DNA from: Actinomycetes bacterium
Lineage (GTDB): Bacteria; Actinomycetota; Acidimicrobiia; Acidimicrobiales; RAAP-2
Assembly: GCA_021799915.1 (NCBI GenBank)
Contig: JAJYZN010000047.1
Location: 1 to 15,905, forward strand
Length of the DNA: 15,905 nucleotides
Reading direction: 5' to 3'
Shown in pieces: positions 7,659-13,980 of this stretch (the stretch's first letter is position 1; every line of letters begins with the position of its first letter). Position numbers and translations under genes: made by a program. The notes beneath the pieces are model-generated. The model did not search any database and was not told where the DNA came from. It saw nothing but the letters and a program-made list of their open reading frames with translations.

Positions 7659-8026
7659 CAGGCCTCACTCTCCTCGTCGTCACCGTCGTCTCTGTCACCA
7701 GCGTCGCCTCCGTCAGCGTCGTCACCATGATCAGCGCCGGCGCCGGCGCCGTCGCCGGATCCGGCCTCCGAGACCTCGATCGACGCGGTCTTCGACGGTC
7801 TTGTCTCGATCGGCTCGTAGAGGCCCTCTGCTTCGAGGATCTCGCGCTCCCTCAGCACGGTGAGGGTCCGGGCGATCTCCCGCCGTACGCTGCCCATACG
7901 CGCCGTGTTGTCGAGCTGCCCCGTTGCCAACTGGAAGCGCAGGTTGAACAGCTCTTTGCGATACTCGGTCAAGTGCTCTTCGAGCTCTTCGGTCGCCATC
8001 ACCGCCAGGTCCGTCGCGCCAGCCAT
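7658..8026 (-). CDS. rpmC: 50S ribosomal protein L29 with long acidic C-terminal tail
   Basis: L29 is a small two-helix protein beside the polypeptide exit port, near L23. Residues about 8-70 match L29: [20 protein letters not shown] then LATGQLDN, with [15 protein letters not shown]. The whole product is 122 residues, roughly 50 more than usual. The extra part (72-122) is low complexity: a Thr/Ser/Glu linker, then a Gly/Ala/Asp run ending [13 protein letters not shown]. The tail is not an artefact of a missed stop, since rpsQ begins exactly at its stop (TGATG). ATG at 8024-8026 overlaps the rplP stop; an alternative ATG at codon 10 exists. The tail's function is unknown and is probably disordered. 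Confidence 0.94.
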   Translation of the reverse strand: MAGATDLAVMATEELEEHLTEYRKELFNLRFQLATGQLDNTARMGSVRREIARTLTVLREREILEAEGLYEPIETRPSKTASIEVSEAGSGDGAGAGADHGDDADGGDAGDRDDGDDEESEA

Positions 8027-8463
8027 CAGACCTGCACCTCGGCGGTACCGTGGGTCCCAGCCCTCACGACGAAGCGAGCCTTCATCGGCAGCTTCTGGAT
8101 CGCCCGGTCCATTGCTTCTCGAGCCAGCACCGGTTCGACGCCGGCCAACTCGAAGAGCACTTTGCCCGGTCGCACCACTGCCACCCAGTGCTCCGGATTG
8201 CCCTTGCCGGATCCCATCCGGGTCTCGGCCGGCTTCTGGGTGACGGGGCGATCGGGGAACACCCTGATCCAGACCTTGCCGCCACGCTTCACATGGCGGG
8301 TCATGGCAATTCGGGCTGCTTCGATCTGACGGGCGGTGAGCCACCCTGGCTCCAGCGCCTGGATGCCGAAGTCACCGAACGCGACCGAGGTCCCGCCCTT
8401 GGCCGCGCCGGTCAGTCGGCCCCGCTGCTGCTTGCGGTGCTTCACCTTGCGTGGCATCAGCAT
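8026..8463 (-). CDS. rplP: 50S ribosomal protein L16
   Basis: L16 organises the tRNA-binding region between the A site and the central protuberance. The 145-residue product starts [19 protein letters not shown]. It contains [60 protein letters not shown] and [13 protein letters not shown], all canonical. The frame remains open to 8829, but that part lies over the rpsC tail on another frame. I choose the ATG at 8461-8463, one base after the rpsC stop (TGAGATG), because MLxPRxVKHRK is the usual L16 N-terminus; a second ATG two codons later is possible. The stop overlaps the rpmC start. Confidence 0.96.
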   Translation of the reverse strand: MLMPRKVKHRKQQRGRLTGAAKGGTSVAFGDFGIQALEPGWLTARQIEAARIAMTRHVKRGGKVWIRVFPDRPVTQKPAETRMGSGKGNPEHWVAVVRPGKVLFELAGVEPVLAREAMDRAIQKLPMKARFVVRAGTHGTAEVQV

Positions 8464-8464
8464 C

Positions 8465-9613
8465 TCAATCCGCGTCCCTTCGGAAGTGAGGCGTCTCGTG
8501 GTGCTCGTGGCGGCTCCGCCGTTCGATCTCTTCTTCTTCAGCCAGGCGCCGTTCCAGCTCGTCCGGCTCAGCAGGTGGCGCGATGAGATCGCCCATGCGA
8601 CTCGACGCATCCCCCGCGTCTTGCGCGCCTGGGTCATCGGCGAGCCCGGAGGCTCCGAGGTTGTCCTGGCTGTCGTCCGGCGCCGCCGTGCCATGCCCCT
8701 GCTCGGTGCCGACCTCTCGTTCGGTGCCATCGGCCTCGCTCGGAGCATGCCCGTCCACCGGCTCCACCGGCGACGCGTCATCGGCCACATCGGGCTCACC
8801 GGTGCCTGCGCCCTCGGCACCCTCGTCACCCGCCACCCGCACGCCCAGGCCAGGCTCGCCCAGGTCTGAACGGCGCCGCCCGCCCCCGGCGGTAATGAGG
8901 CGGCGAGGTCGGCTCTGCCCGGACGTCTCCCCCACGGCCATCGCTGCTTCCCGGGTGATCTTCTCGTCCGTCGACACCTTGTAAGGGAGGATGTCCCCCT
9001 TGTAGATCCAGACTTTCACTCCGACGCGCCCCGAGGTCGTCCGCGCCTCACGAAATCCAAAGTCGATGTCCGCTCGTAGGGTGTGCAAAGGGACCCGACC
9101 TTCACGGTACGACTCCTTGCGGGACATCTCGGCCCCCCCGAGCCGGCCCGAGCACTGTACCCGCACCCCCTGGGCACCTGCTTTCTGGACGGTTTGGATT
9201 GCCCGCTTCATCGCCCTTCGGAAGGCCACCCTCCGTACAAGCTGGTCACATATGCCTTGTGCGATCAACGCCGCGTCCAGCTCCGGCTGCTTGATCTCCT
9301 GGATGTTGAGCTGGATCCGGTTGGGCAGTCCGGTGATCTCCTCGAGCTTCTTCTTCAATCGATCAGCTTCGGCCCCCCGTCGGCCGATGACGATCCCGGG
9401 TCTGGCCGTGTGGATGTCGATGCGAAGGCGATCACGGGTTCGCTCCACCTCGATGCGGCTGACCGCGGCCGCCTCGAGCTGCGACATCAGGTAGTCGCGG
9501 ATCTTCCAGTCCTCGACGACGAAGTCGCGGTAGTGACGGTCTTCGAACCAGCGCGACTTCCAGTCGGTCGTCACGCCGAGACGGAACCCGTAGGGGTTGA
9601 CCTTCTGGCCCAT
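8465..9613 (-). CDS. rpsC: 30S ribosomal protein S3 with about 150-residue acidic tail
   Basis: S3 forms part of the mRNA entry channel and has mRNA-unwinding roles in the small-subunit head. Residues 1-225 are standard: [20 protein letters not shown], a KH domain with VIGRRG at 75-80, [33 protein letters not shown] at 154-173 and [16 protein letters not shown] at 197-212. The total is 382 residues, far beyond the usual 210-280. After a basic hinge ([15 protein letters not shown], 235-248) the tail is rich in Asp, Glu, Gly, Ala and Pro. It then ends in a charged helix-like segment ([20 protein letters not shown]) and a His-rich end. The ATG at 9611-9613 directly follows the rplV stop. The tail is in frame up to the stop just before rplP, so a frameshift is unlikely. 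Confidence 0.96.
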   Translation of the reverse strand: MGQKVNPYGFRLGVTTDWKSRWFEDRHYRDFVVEDWKIRDYLMSQLEAAAVSRIEVERTRDRLRIDIHTARPGIVIGRRGAEADRLKKKLEEITGLPNRIQLNIQEIKQPELDAALIAQGICDQLVRRVAFRRAMKRAIQTVQKAGAQGVRVQCSGRLGGAEMSRKESYREGRVPLHTLRADIDFGFREARTTSGRVGVKVWIYKGDILPYKVSTDEKITREAAMAVGETSGQSRPRRLITAGGGRRRSDLGEPGLGVRVAGDEGAEGAGTGEPDVADDASPVEPVDGHAPSEADGTEREVGTEQGHGTAAPDDSQDNLGASGLADDPGAQDAGDASSRMGDLIAPPAEPDELERRLAEEEEIERRSRHEHHETPHFRRDAD

Positions 9614-10309
9614 CTATTCGCCCTTCTCCTCGTCGCCATCCTCATTCGTCACCGAAGCGGAAGCCTCCGAGGCCTCGGAGGCCTCCGAGGTCCCGGCCTC
9701 TTCTCCATCGGAAGCGGCCTCCACGGTCTCGGTGTCACCTTCACCCAGGTCCTCGACCTCGTTTTCCAACTGGTCCTCGAGGTCCTCCCCCGCCGTCTGC
9801 TCGGCCTCTTCTTCGGCCACCTCCTGAGCGTGACGCCGTCGCGCCAAGCGACCGGCCAAGTCCGCCCTCCTGCGTGACTCCGAGACCCGGCGCGCCCTCT
9901 GGCTGCCTGCAGCCTCGCGCGCGGCCCTCCTGCGGACCAGGCGCTCGTCGGGCATCCGGCTCACGATGATGGTGACATGGCAGGTGCGCTTGCGGATCCG
10001 GCTTGCCCTGCCTCTTGCTCGAGGCCGCCACCGCTTGAGGGTGGCTCCTTCGTCGGCGAAGCACGCGGAGACGTACAGCTCCTCGCTGTCGAGCCCGTCG
10101 TTGTGGACGGCATTGGCAACGGCCGATGCCAGCACCTTGCCCACCACTGCCGCCGCCTCGCGTTCGGTGGTGCGCAGGATCTCGGCAGCTCGGTCGACGT
10201 CCTCACCCCGGATGAGGTCCAGGACCTGGCGGGCCTTGGACGCGGACATCCCGAAGTGGCGCAGCACGGCCTTGGTCCCGGGTCGCTCGTTGGTCTTGAT
10301 CCCAGGCAC
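9614..10309 (-). CDS. rplV: 50S ribosomal protein L22 with bipartite C-terminal extension
   Basis: L22 reaches into the exit tunnel with a beta hairpin while its globular part lies at the tunnel exit. Residues 12-118 match L22: LRHFGMSASKARQVLDLIRG, VLASAVANAVHNDG, YVSACFADEGATLKRWRPRA and the end CHVTIIVSRM. The product is 231 residues, about twice the normal 110-120. Residues 120-160 are strongly basic and helix-like (RRRAAREAAGSQRARR, then SESRRRADLAGRLARRRH). Residues 161-231 are strongly acidic and end in Ser-Glu-Ala repeats. The start is GTG at 10307-10309, eight bases after GGGAGG and 2 bp after the rpsS stop. rpsC begins on the next base after its stop. Confidence 0.95.
   Translation of the reverse strand: MPGIKTNERPGTKAVLRHFGMSASKARQVLDLIRGEDVDRAAEILRTTEREAAAVVGKVLASAVANAVHNDGLDSEELYVSACFADEGATLKRWRPRARGRASRIRKRTCHVTIIVSRMPDERLVRRRAAREAAGSQRARRVSESRRRADLAGRLARRRHAQEVAEEEAEQTAGEDLEDQLENEVEDLGEGDTETVEAASDGEEAGTSEASEASEASASVTNEDGDEEKGE
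9663..9689 (-). repeat. Three 9-bp tandem repeats with 18-bp palindrome in rplV tail
   Basis: On the plus strand three 9-base units read GCCTCCGAG, GCCTCGGAG, GCCTCCGAG. In rplV they encode the Ser-Glu-Ala repeat of the acidic tail. Bases 9664-9681 form a perfect 18-bp palindrome, so the mRNA can fold locally. A multiple-of-three unit suggests slippage growth that keeps the frame. Confidence 0.8.
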
Positions 10310-10311
10310 GC

Positions 10312-10590
10312 TCAGCGCCTCCCGGCCCGCTCTTGCCCGGCGTGATATCGAAACGTCCTCGTCGGCGCGAACTCACCGAGCTTGTGCCCCACCATCGACT
10401 CGGTCACGTACACCGGGACGTGGCGTCGACCGTCATGAACGGCGATCGTGTGCCCGACCATGTCGGGGATGATCGTCGATCGGCGTGACCAAGTCTTGAT
10501 CACTCGCTTGTCGCCAGAGGCGTTGAGCGCGTCGACCTTCTTCAGAAGGTGATCGTCGACGAAAGGACCTTTCTTCAGGCTGCGTGGCAT
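10312..10590 (-). CDS. rpsS: 30S ribosomal protein S19
   Basis: S19 lies in the small-subunit head with S13 and contacts the bridge to the large subunit. The 92-residue product begins [20 protein letters not shown], followed by [40 protein letters not shown] and FRYHAG, essentially the textbook sequence and length. ATG at 10588-10590, with GGAGGGG about ten bases upstream and the rplB stop 19 bp upstream. rplV follows 2 bp after the stop. Confidence 0.98.
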   Translation of the reverse strand: MPRSLKKGPFVDDHLLKKVDALNASGDKRVIKTWSRRSTIIPDMVGHTIAVHDGRRHVPVYVTESMVGHKLGEFAPTRTFRYHAGQERAGRR

Positions 10591-10609
10591 GGTGGCTCAA
10601 CCCCTCCTG

Positions 10610-11446
10610 CTACCGCCGCGCCCCGCGGGTGCGCCGGCGGCGGACGATCATCTTGTCCGAGTCCTTGTGGCGGGACCTGGTCCGTCCCTCCGGCTTGCCC
10701 CACGGCGACACCGGATGGCGACCTCCCGAAGACTTCCCCTCACCACCACCCAGCGGGTGGTCCACCGGGTTCATGGCCACACCACGGGTCTGCGGACGGA
10801 CGCCTTTCCAACGGTTCCGTCCCGCCTTGCCGATCTTGATCAGCTCGGCCTCGGAGTTGCCGACCACCCCAAGCGTCGCCCGGCAGTCGATGGGCACGCG
10901 GCGCATCTCGGTGGACGGAAGGCGAAGGGTGGCAAAGGAACCTTCCTTGGCCACGACCTGAATGCTCATCCCAGCACCTCTTGCCAGCTTGCCGCCCCCA
11001 CCGGGACGGAGCTCCACGTTGTGGACAACCGATCCGACGGGGATATAACGAAGCGGCAACGCGTTCCCCGGGCGGATCTCCGCCCCTTGCCCGTTCTGCA
11101 GGCGGTCACCGACCTTGACCCCGGCGGGCGCCAGGATGTAGCGCTTCTCACCATCGAGGTAATGGAGCAGCGCGATGCGGGCGTTCCGGTTCGGGTCGTA
11201 CTCGATCGAAGCCACCTTGGCCGGGATCCCATCCTTGTCCCGGCGGAAGTCGACCACCCGGTACTGACGCTTGTGCCCTCCGCCACGGTGACGGGCGGTT
11301 TTGCGACCCCGGTTGTTCCGGCCGCCCGAACGCGTGTTGGAGACCACCAACGTCCGCTCCGGAGTAGAGGTGGTGATCTCGGAGAAGTCGGAGACGGTCT
11401 GGAAGCGCCGCCCGGGACTGGTGGGTTTACGGGATCGAAGGGGCAT
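10610..11446 (-). CDS. rplB: 50S ribosomal protein L2
   Basis: L2 is a primary 23S rRNA-binding protein close to the peptidyl transferase centre and needed for subunit association. The 278-residue product has the OB-fold and SH3-like domains with [20 protein letters not shown] at 41-60, [14 protein letters not shown], and the conserved [20 protein letters not shown] at 226-245. That last segment includes H230, the position equivalent to the functionally important E. coli His229. The basic C-terminus ([13 protein letters not shown]) is typical. ATG at 11444-11446, 7 bp after the rplW stop. Length and motifs are normal. Confidence 0.98.
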   Translation of the reverse strand: MPLRSRKPTSPGRRFQTVSDFSEITTSTPERTLVVSNTRSGGRNNRGRKTARHRGGGHKRQYRVVDFRRDKDGIPAKVASIEYDPNRNARIALLHYLDGEKRYILAPAGVKVGDRLQNGQGAEIRPGNALPLRYIPVGSVVHNVELRPGGGGKLARGAGMSIQVVAKEGSFATLRLPSTEMRRVPIDCRATLGVVGNSEAELIKIGKAGRNRWKGVRPQTRGVAMNPVDHPLGGGEGKSSGGRHPVSPWGKPEGRTRSRHKDSDKMIVRRRRTRGARR

Positions 11447-11453
11447 GGATCTC

Positions 11454-11744
11454 TCAGCTCTCGAAGAGGTCGATCTTGTCGCCGGGGTGAAGCGTCACGA
11501 TGGCCCGCTTGGTATCAGGGCGCCGGCCTCGGGTGTTGGTCCTCCGGTTACGGGTGGTCTTGCCTTTGCGATTGAGCGTGTTCACCTTGTCCACCTTCAC
11601 CCCGAACACCTGCTCGACGGCGTGGCGCACGTCGATCTTGGTCGCCTTGGGGTCGACCACGAACACGTAGACGTTGCGGTTCATGAGGCTGTAGGTCTTC
11701 TCGGAGATGACCGGGCGCCGGATCACGGTCGTGGCGTCTTTCAT
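11454..11744 (-). CDS. rplW: 50S ribosomal protein L23
   Basis: L23 lies at the polypeptide exit and is the docking site for trigger factor and the signal recognition particle. The 96-residue product contains [15 protein letters not shown] at the start, [20 protein letters not shown], then [16 protein letters not shown], the basic loop [20 protein letters not shown] and the final IDLFES. ATG at 11742-11744 overlaps the rplD stop as ATGA and follows GGGGAG. rplB starts 7 bp after its stop. No anomaly, although three neighbours in this cluster (L4, L22, L29) carry acidic tails and L23 does not. Confidence 0.97.
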   Translation of the reverse strand: MKDATTVIRRPVISEKTYSLMNRNVYVFVVDPKATKIDVRHAVEQVFGVKVDKVNTLNRKGKTTRNRRTNTRGRRPDTKRAIVTLHPGDKIDLFES

Positions 11745-12520
11745 GGCTCCCCGTCCTCGCCCTCGGCCATACCTTCATCCAGGTCCGAGCTCCCCTCCAC
11801 CAACGCCTCACCGAGGTGATCCCCCTCAACACCAGACCGGGTCTCGCCGGGCAGCGCCGCGCCGGGCAGCGTCTCGTCAGTGAAGACGACCCAGTCGTTC
11901 CGCAGCACGTCGTGGGCCGAGAGCTCGCCGGACAGCACCGTCTGCACATGGCCCAAGTTGCCAAATGACCTCTCGGCCACCACGTCATCGCTACCCAGGA
12001 CCACGAGCACCCGCCCAGAGAGACCGAGCGCCGACAGCGCGGCCAGGGCTGCCTTGGTCTTCGGGACATCCCAGCCCCATCGATCCACCAGGGCGACGCG
12101 CTCGGCGGCAGCGCGGTCGGAGAGCGAGGACAAAAGGGCCAGCCGGACCATCTTCTTGGGCGTCCGCTGCCGGTAGCTGCGCGGCTTGGGTCCCAGTGCC
12201 ACTCCACCGCCCGACCAGCTCGGCGACCTGGTCGAACCCTGGCGGGCCCGACCGGTGCCTTTCTGCCGGAACGGCTTGGATCCACCGCCGCGCACTTCTG
12301 CACGGGTGCGCGTCGACTGGGTGCCGCGCCGGGCCGCCGCGAGCTGGGCGGTCACGACCTGGTGCATGACCGATGGGTTGGGGGTGATCCCGAAGACCGT
12401 CGGCTCGAGCTCGACCAGCCCGAGCTCTTTACCGGTGACGTCGCGGCGCTGCACCGAACGGGTCACGGGCTCTGGACGTTCACGCCGGACGGGACCACGC
12501 AGGAGACCAGTGGTGCTCAT
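11741..12520 (-). CDS. rplD: 50S ribosomal protein L4 with N- and C-terminal extensions
   Basis: L4 is an early assembly protein whose loop lines the exit tunnel; in E. coli it also represses the S10 operon through its leader RNA. The 259-residue product has the tunnel-loop signature [20 protein letters not shown] (73-92), [20 protein letters not shown] and [15 protein letters not shown]. The C-terminal domain includes [18 protein letters not shown] and ends near residue 217. The protein exceeds the usual 205-220 residues: about 20 basic residues precede the first core strand ([13 protein letters not shown]) and about 42 acidic residues follow the core, ending [19 protein letters not shown] at 12518-12520 overlaps the rplC stop as ATGA without a good Shine-Dalgarno, consistent with coupling. 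A GTG at codon 19 (V19) is an alternative start. Confidence 0.95.
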   Translation of the reverse strand: MSTTGLLRGPVRRERPEPVTRSVQRRDVTGKELGLVELEPTVFGITPNPSVMHQVVTAQLAAARRGTQSTRTRAEVRGGGSKPFRQKGTGRARQGSTRSPSWSGGGVALGPKPRSYRQRTPKKMVRLALLSSLSDRAAAERVALVDRWGWDVPKTKAALAALSALGLSGRVLVVLGSDDVVAERSFGNLGHVQTVLSGELSAHDVLRNDWVVFTDETLPGAALPGETRSGVEGDHLGEALVEGSSDLDEGMAEGEDGEP

Positions 12521-13179
12521 CGTCGACCGCCATTGTTGGACGCGGGCGTCTTCACCGAGTCCCGCAGCACGACCACCGACCCGCGGGAACCGGGGATCGC
12601 ACCTTTGATCAAGACGAGCTGGCGTTCGGGGTCAGCCGACACCACTTCGAGGTTGAGGGCGGTCACCTGACGGCCCCCCATCCGCCCGGCCATCCGGGTC
12701 CCCTTGAAGACCCGTGACGGGGTGGCACAAGCTCCGATCGAGCCGGGCACGCGATGGGACTTGTGGTTGCCGTGGGACGCGCCTTGCCCTTTGAAATTAT
12801 GCCGCTTCATGCCCCCGGCGAAACCTTTCCCCTTGCTCACGGCGATGGCGTCGACGCGCTCACCGGCGCTCAGGATGTCGGCGGTGATCTCTTGCCCGAC
12901 TTCGTACGGAGCCACGTCGTCGATCCGGAGCTCGACGAGCGACCGACCAGGGTCCACCCCGGCTCGCTCGAAATGCCCCAGCTCGGGCTGGGTGAGCGTC
13001 GACTTCCGGCGGAAGCCCCAGGTGACCTGCAGGGCGGAGTACCCCTCGCGCTCGGGGGTCTTCACCTGGACCACGCGGACGGGCGCGACTCTCACCACCG
13101 TCACCGGTACGGCGCGGTGCTGGTCGTCCCAGACCTGGGTCATGCCGACCTTCTCGCCGACGATCGCCTTGGTAGCCAC
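12517..13179 (-). CDS. rplC: 50S ribosomal protein L3
   Basis: L3 is one of the first proteins to bind 23S rRNA and its loop reaches the peptidyl transferase centre. The 220-residue product starts [19 protein letters not shown], a standard L3 N-terminus, and carries the loop motif [20 protein letters not shown], followed by [14 protein letters not shown] and [11 protein letters not shown]. The last third includes [20 protein letters not shown] and [14 protein letters not shown]. The start is GTG at 13177-13179. The frame is open to 13314, but that upstream part falls in the structured leader and has no L3 similarity. Shine-Dalgarno potential is modest (GGGAG about 12 bases upstream). Unlike the usual tight rpsJ-rplC linkage, 346 bp separate the two. 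Confidence 0.95.
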   Translation of the reverse strand: MATKAIVGEKVGMTQVWDDQHRAVPVTVVRVAPVRVVQVKTPEREGYSALQVTWGFRRKSTLTQPELGHFERAGVDPGRSLVELRIDDVAPYEVGQEITADILSAGERVDAIAVSKGKGFAGGMKRHNFKGQGASHGNHKSHRVPGSIGACATPSRVFKGTRMAGRMGGRQVTALNLEVVSADPERQLVLIKGAIPGSRGSVVVLRDSVKTPASNNGGRR

Positions 13180-13229
13180 GTGCTCTGCTCGCTCCCTGCT
13201 GCACACCCGGTCTCCCGGACGCACGCCAA

Positions 13230-13258
13230 CGCTCCGCCCGGGATCCCCGAGCGGAGCG
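13230..13258 (-). promoter_or_regulatory. rplC leader hairpin nearest the gene
   Basis: CGCTCCGC (13230-13237) pairs perfectly with GCGGAGCG (13251-13258) around a 13-base loop that itself contains the palindrome GGGATCCC. It ends about 50 bases before the rplC start. It is the last of four hairpins in the proposed leader. Confidence 0.55.
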
Positions 13259-13281
13259 CTCGAATGTCGTGGCCCGAGGTC

Positions 13282-13303
13282 CCCGTTCCCACACAGGAAC
13301 GGG
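13282..13303 (-). promoter_or_regulatory. rplC leader hairpin, 8-bp stem with 6-base loop
   Basis: CCCGTTCC (13282-13289) pairs perfectly with GGAACGGG (13296-13303) around a six-base loop (TGTGTG in the transcript). It lies in the 346-bp rpsJ-rplC interval with no coding content that I recognise. No U-run follows, so it is not a classic terminator. Confidence 0.6.
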
Positions 13304-13327
13304 CGCTCAGGCACATCTCAATGGTCC

Positions 13328-13346
13328 GGCACGGCCGAGCCGTGCC
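13328..13346 (-). promoter_or_regulatory. rplC leader hairpin, 8-bp stem with 3-base loop
   Basis: GGCACGGC (13328-13335) pairs perfectly with GCCGTGCC (13339-13346) around a three-base loop. It is GC-rich, very stable by eye and lacks a trailing U-run. It is part of the structured leader downstream of the promoter candidate. Confidence 0.6.
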
Positions 13347-13370
13347 TTGGGTCCGACGACGCCACCCGGA

Positions 13371-13386
13371 CATTCCTGCTGGAATG
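13371..13386 (-). promoter_or_regulatory. rplC leader hairpin, 6-bp stem with 4-base loop
   Basis: CATTCC (13371-13376) pairs with GGAATG (13381-13386) around a four-base loop, AGCA in the transcript. It is the first hairpin after the predicted transcription start, about 25-40 bases into the leader. Confidence 0.5.
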
Positions 13387-13416
13387 CCGCTGAGCATCGC
13401 TGCGACCCGGGGTGTC

Positions 13417-13446
13417 ACGCTACACCATCAGCGGGCTCCCTGACAA
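13417..13446 (-). promoter_or_regulatory. Promoter candidate for the rplC-led operon
   Basis: On the minus strand TTGTCA (13441-13446) is a five-of-six match to a -35 box. TAGCGT (13417-13422) fits the TAnnnT -10 pattern of the housekeeping sigma factor in high-GC Gram-positives, with an 18-base spacer. Transcription would begin near 13410 and give a leader of about 230 bases before rplC. The location, in the only large gap within the ribosomal protein run, supports it. Alternatives are a chance match or a weak internal promoter. Confidence 0.6.
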
Positions 13447-13460
13447 AGCGCCTTCGGCGC
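13445..13460 (-). terminator. Possible weak terminator after rpsJ
   Basis: In the transcript GCGCC-GAA-GGCGC (13460-13448) forms a compact GC hairpin followed by only TTTG. It lies about 65 bases after the rpsJ stop and touches the -35 box of the rplC promoter candidate. The U-run is short, so read-through or mere attenuation is likely. Confidence 0.35.
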
Positions 13461-13502
13461 CAGGGGGGCCGCGCTGCGTTCGCCGTGGCCTGTCCAGGAT
13501 GC

Positions 13503-13549
13503 CTCAGGTCGTCTGGATCTTGATCTCAGGTCGTCTGGATCTTGATCTC
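13503..13549 (-). repeat. 22-bp perfect tandem duplication across the rpsJ stop
   Basis: Bases 13504-13525 and 13526-13547 are identical, and identity with period 22 extends from 13503 to 13549. The unit encodes the last residues of S10 (IKIQTT) and its TGA; the second copy downstream repeats them after the stop and out of frame. It looks like a recent duplication of the 3' end of rpsJ at the edge of the rpsJ-rplC interval. A sequencing or assembly artefact is possible but not suggested by anything else. Confidence 0.95.
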
Positions 13550-13852
13550 GATGTCGACGCCTGCGGGAAGGTCCAGCCGCTGGAGCGAGTCGACGGTCTT
13601 CGGGGTGTGCTCGACGATGTCGACCAACCGCTTGTGGACCCTCATCTCGAAGTGCTCGCGGCTGTCCTTGTACTTGTGCGGAGAGCGGATCACCGTGTAG
13701 CGGTGCTTGTCCGTGGGAAGGGGAACCGGGCCCTGGACCTTGGCTTGGGTCCGCAGCACGGTCTGGACGATCTTCTCCGTCGACTGGTCCAAGACCTCGT
13801 GGTCGTAGGCCTTGAGGCGAATCCGTATCTTCTGGCGGGGCCCATCGGCCAT
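13526..13852 (-). CDS. rpsJ: 30S ribosomal protein S10
   Basis: S10 is a small-subunit head protein and, as NusE, part of transcription antitermination complexes. The 108-residue product contains [40 protein letters not shown], then [20 protein letters not shown] and ends [15 protein letters not shown], matching the family throughout; length is near the usual 101-105. ATG at 13850-13852 with AGGAG about 12 bases upstream. It lies 128 bp after tuf and 346 bp before rplC. Its 3' end and stop are tandemly duplicated immediately downstream. Confidence 0.98.
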   Translation of the reverse strand: MADGPRQKIRIRLKAYDHEVLDQSTEKIVQTVLRTQAKVQGPVPLPTDKHRYTVIRSPHKYKDSREHFEMRVHKRLVDIVEHTPKTVDSLQRLDLPAGVDIEIKIQTT

Positions 13853-13880
13853 GTTCGGCTCTTTCTCCTGCTCTCTGTTC

Positions 13881-13963
13881 TCGCTCCCGGGTTCGGTCCC
13901 GGTCCCTGTGTCGCTCCCGGTTCCGGGCTCGGCCTCGCTCCTGTTCCCGACCAGAAACCGGTC
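13881..13963 (-). repeat. Degenerate repeats in the tuf-rpsJ spacer
   Basis: The 128-bp spacer (13853-13980) has TCGCTCCCGG at 13881 and 13911 and the related TCGCTCCTG at 13935, each followed by GGTTC/GGTCC-rich sequence, plus small inverted repeats (CCCGG-TT-CCGGG at 13916-13927; GACC...GGTC at 13949-13963). No convincing promoter or U-tract terminator is visible. It could be a processing site or low-complexity DNA. Confidence 0.4.
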
Positions 13964-13980
13964 CCGGGCTTGGGGCGAGG

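Noticed and set aside
7436..8329. Plus-strand frame of 297 codons opposite rpsQ, rpmC and rplP
   Set aside because: Antisense shadow of three ribosomal protein genes with no family resemblance.
8464..8829. N-terminal extension of rplP over the rpsC tail
   Set aside because: The upstream frame is the shadow of the rpsC tail; L16 homology begins exactly at the ATG following the rpsC stop.
8465..8920. Frameshift as the cause of the long S3 tail
   Set aside because: The tail has consistent acidic composition to a stop that abuts rplP, and similar tails occur on L22, L29 and L4.
13180..13314. N-terminal extension of rplC to the upstream ATG
   Set aside because: The added residues cover the hairpin leader and have no L3 similarity; the GTG at 13179 gives the standard L3 N-terminus.
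13140..13418. 92-codon minus-strand frame within the rpsJ-rplC interval, considered as a leader peptide or extra gene
   Set aside because: It overlaps the rplC start in another frame, has no clear ribosome binding site and no recognisable protein features; the hairpins explain the interval better.
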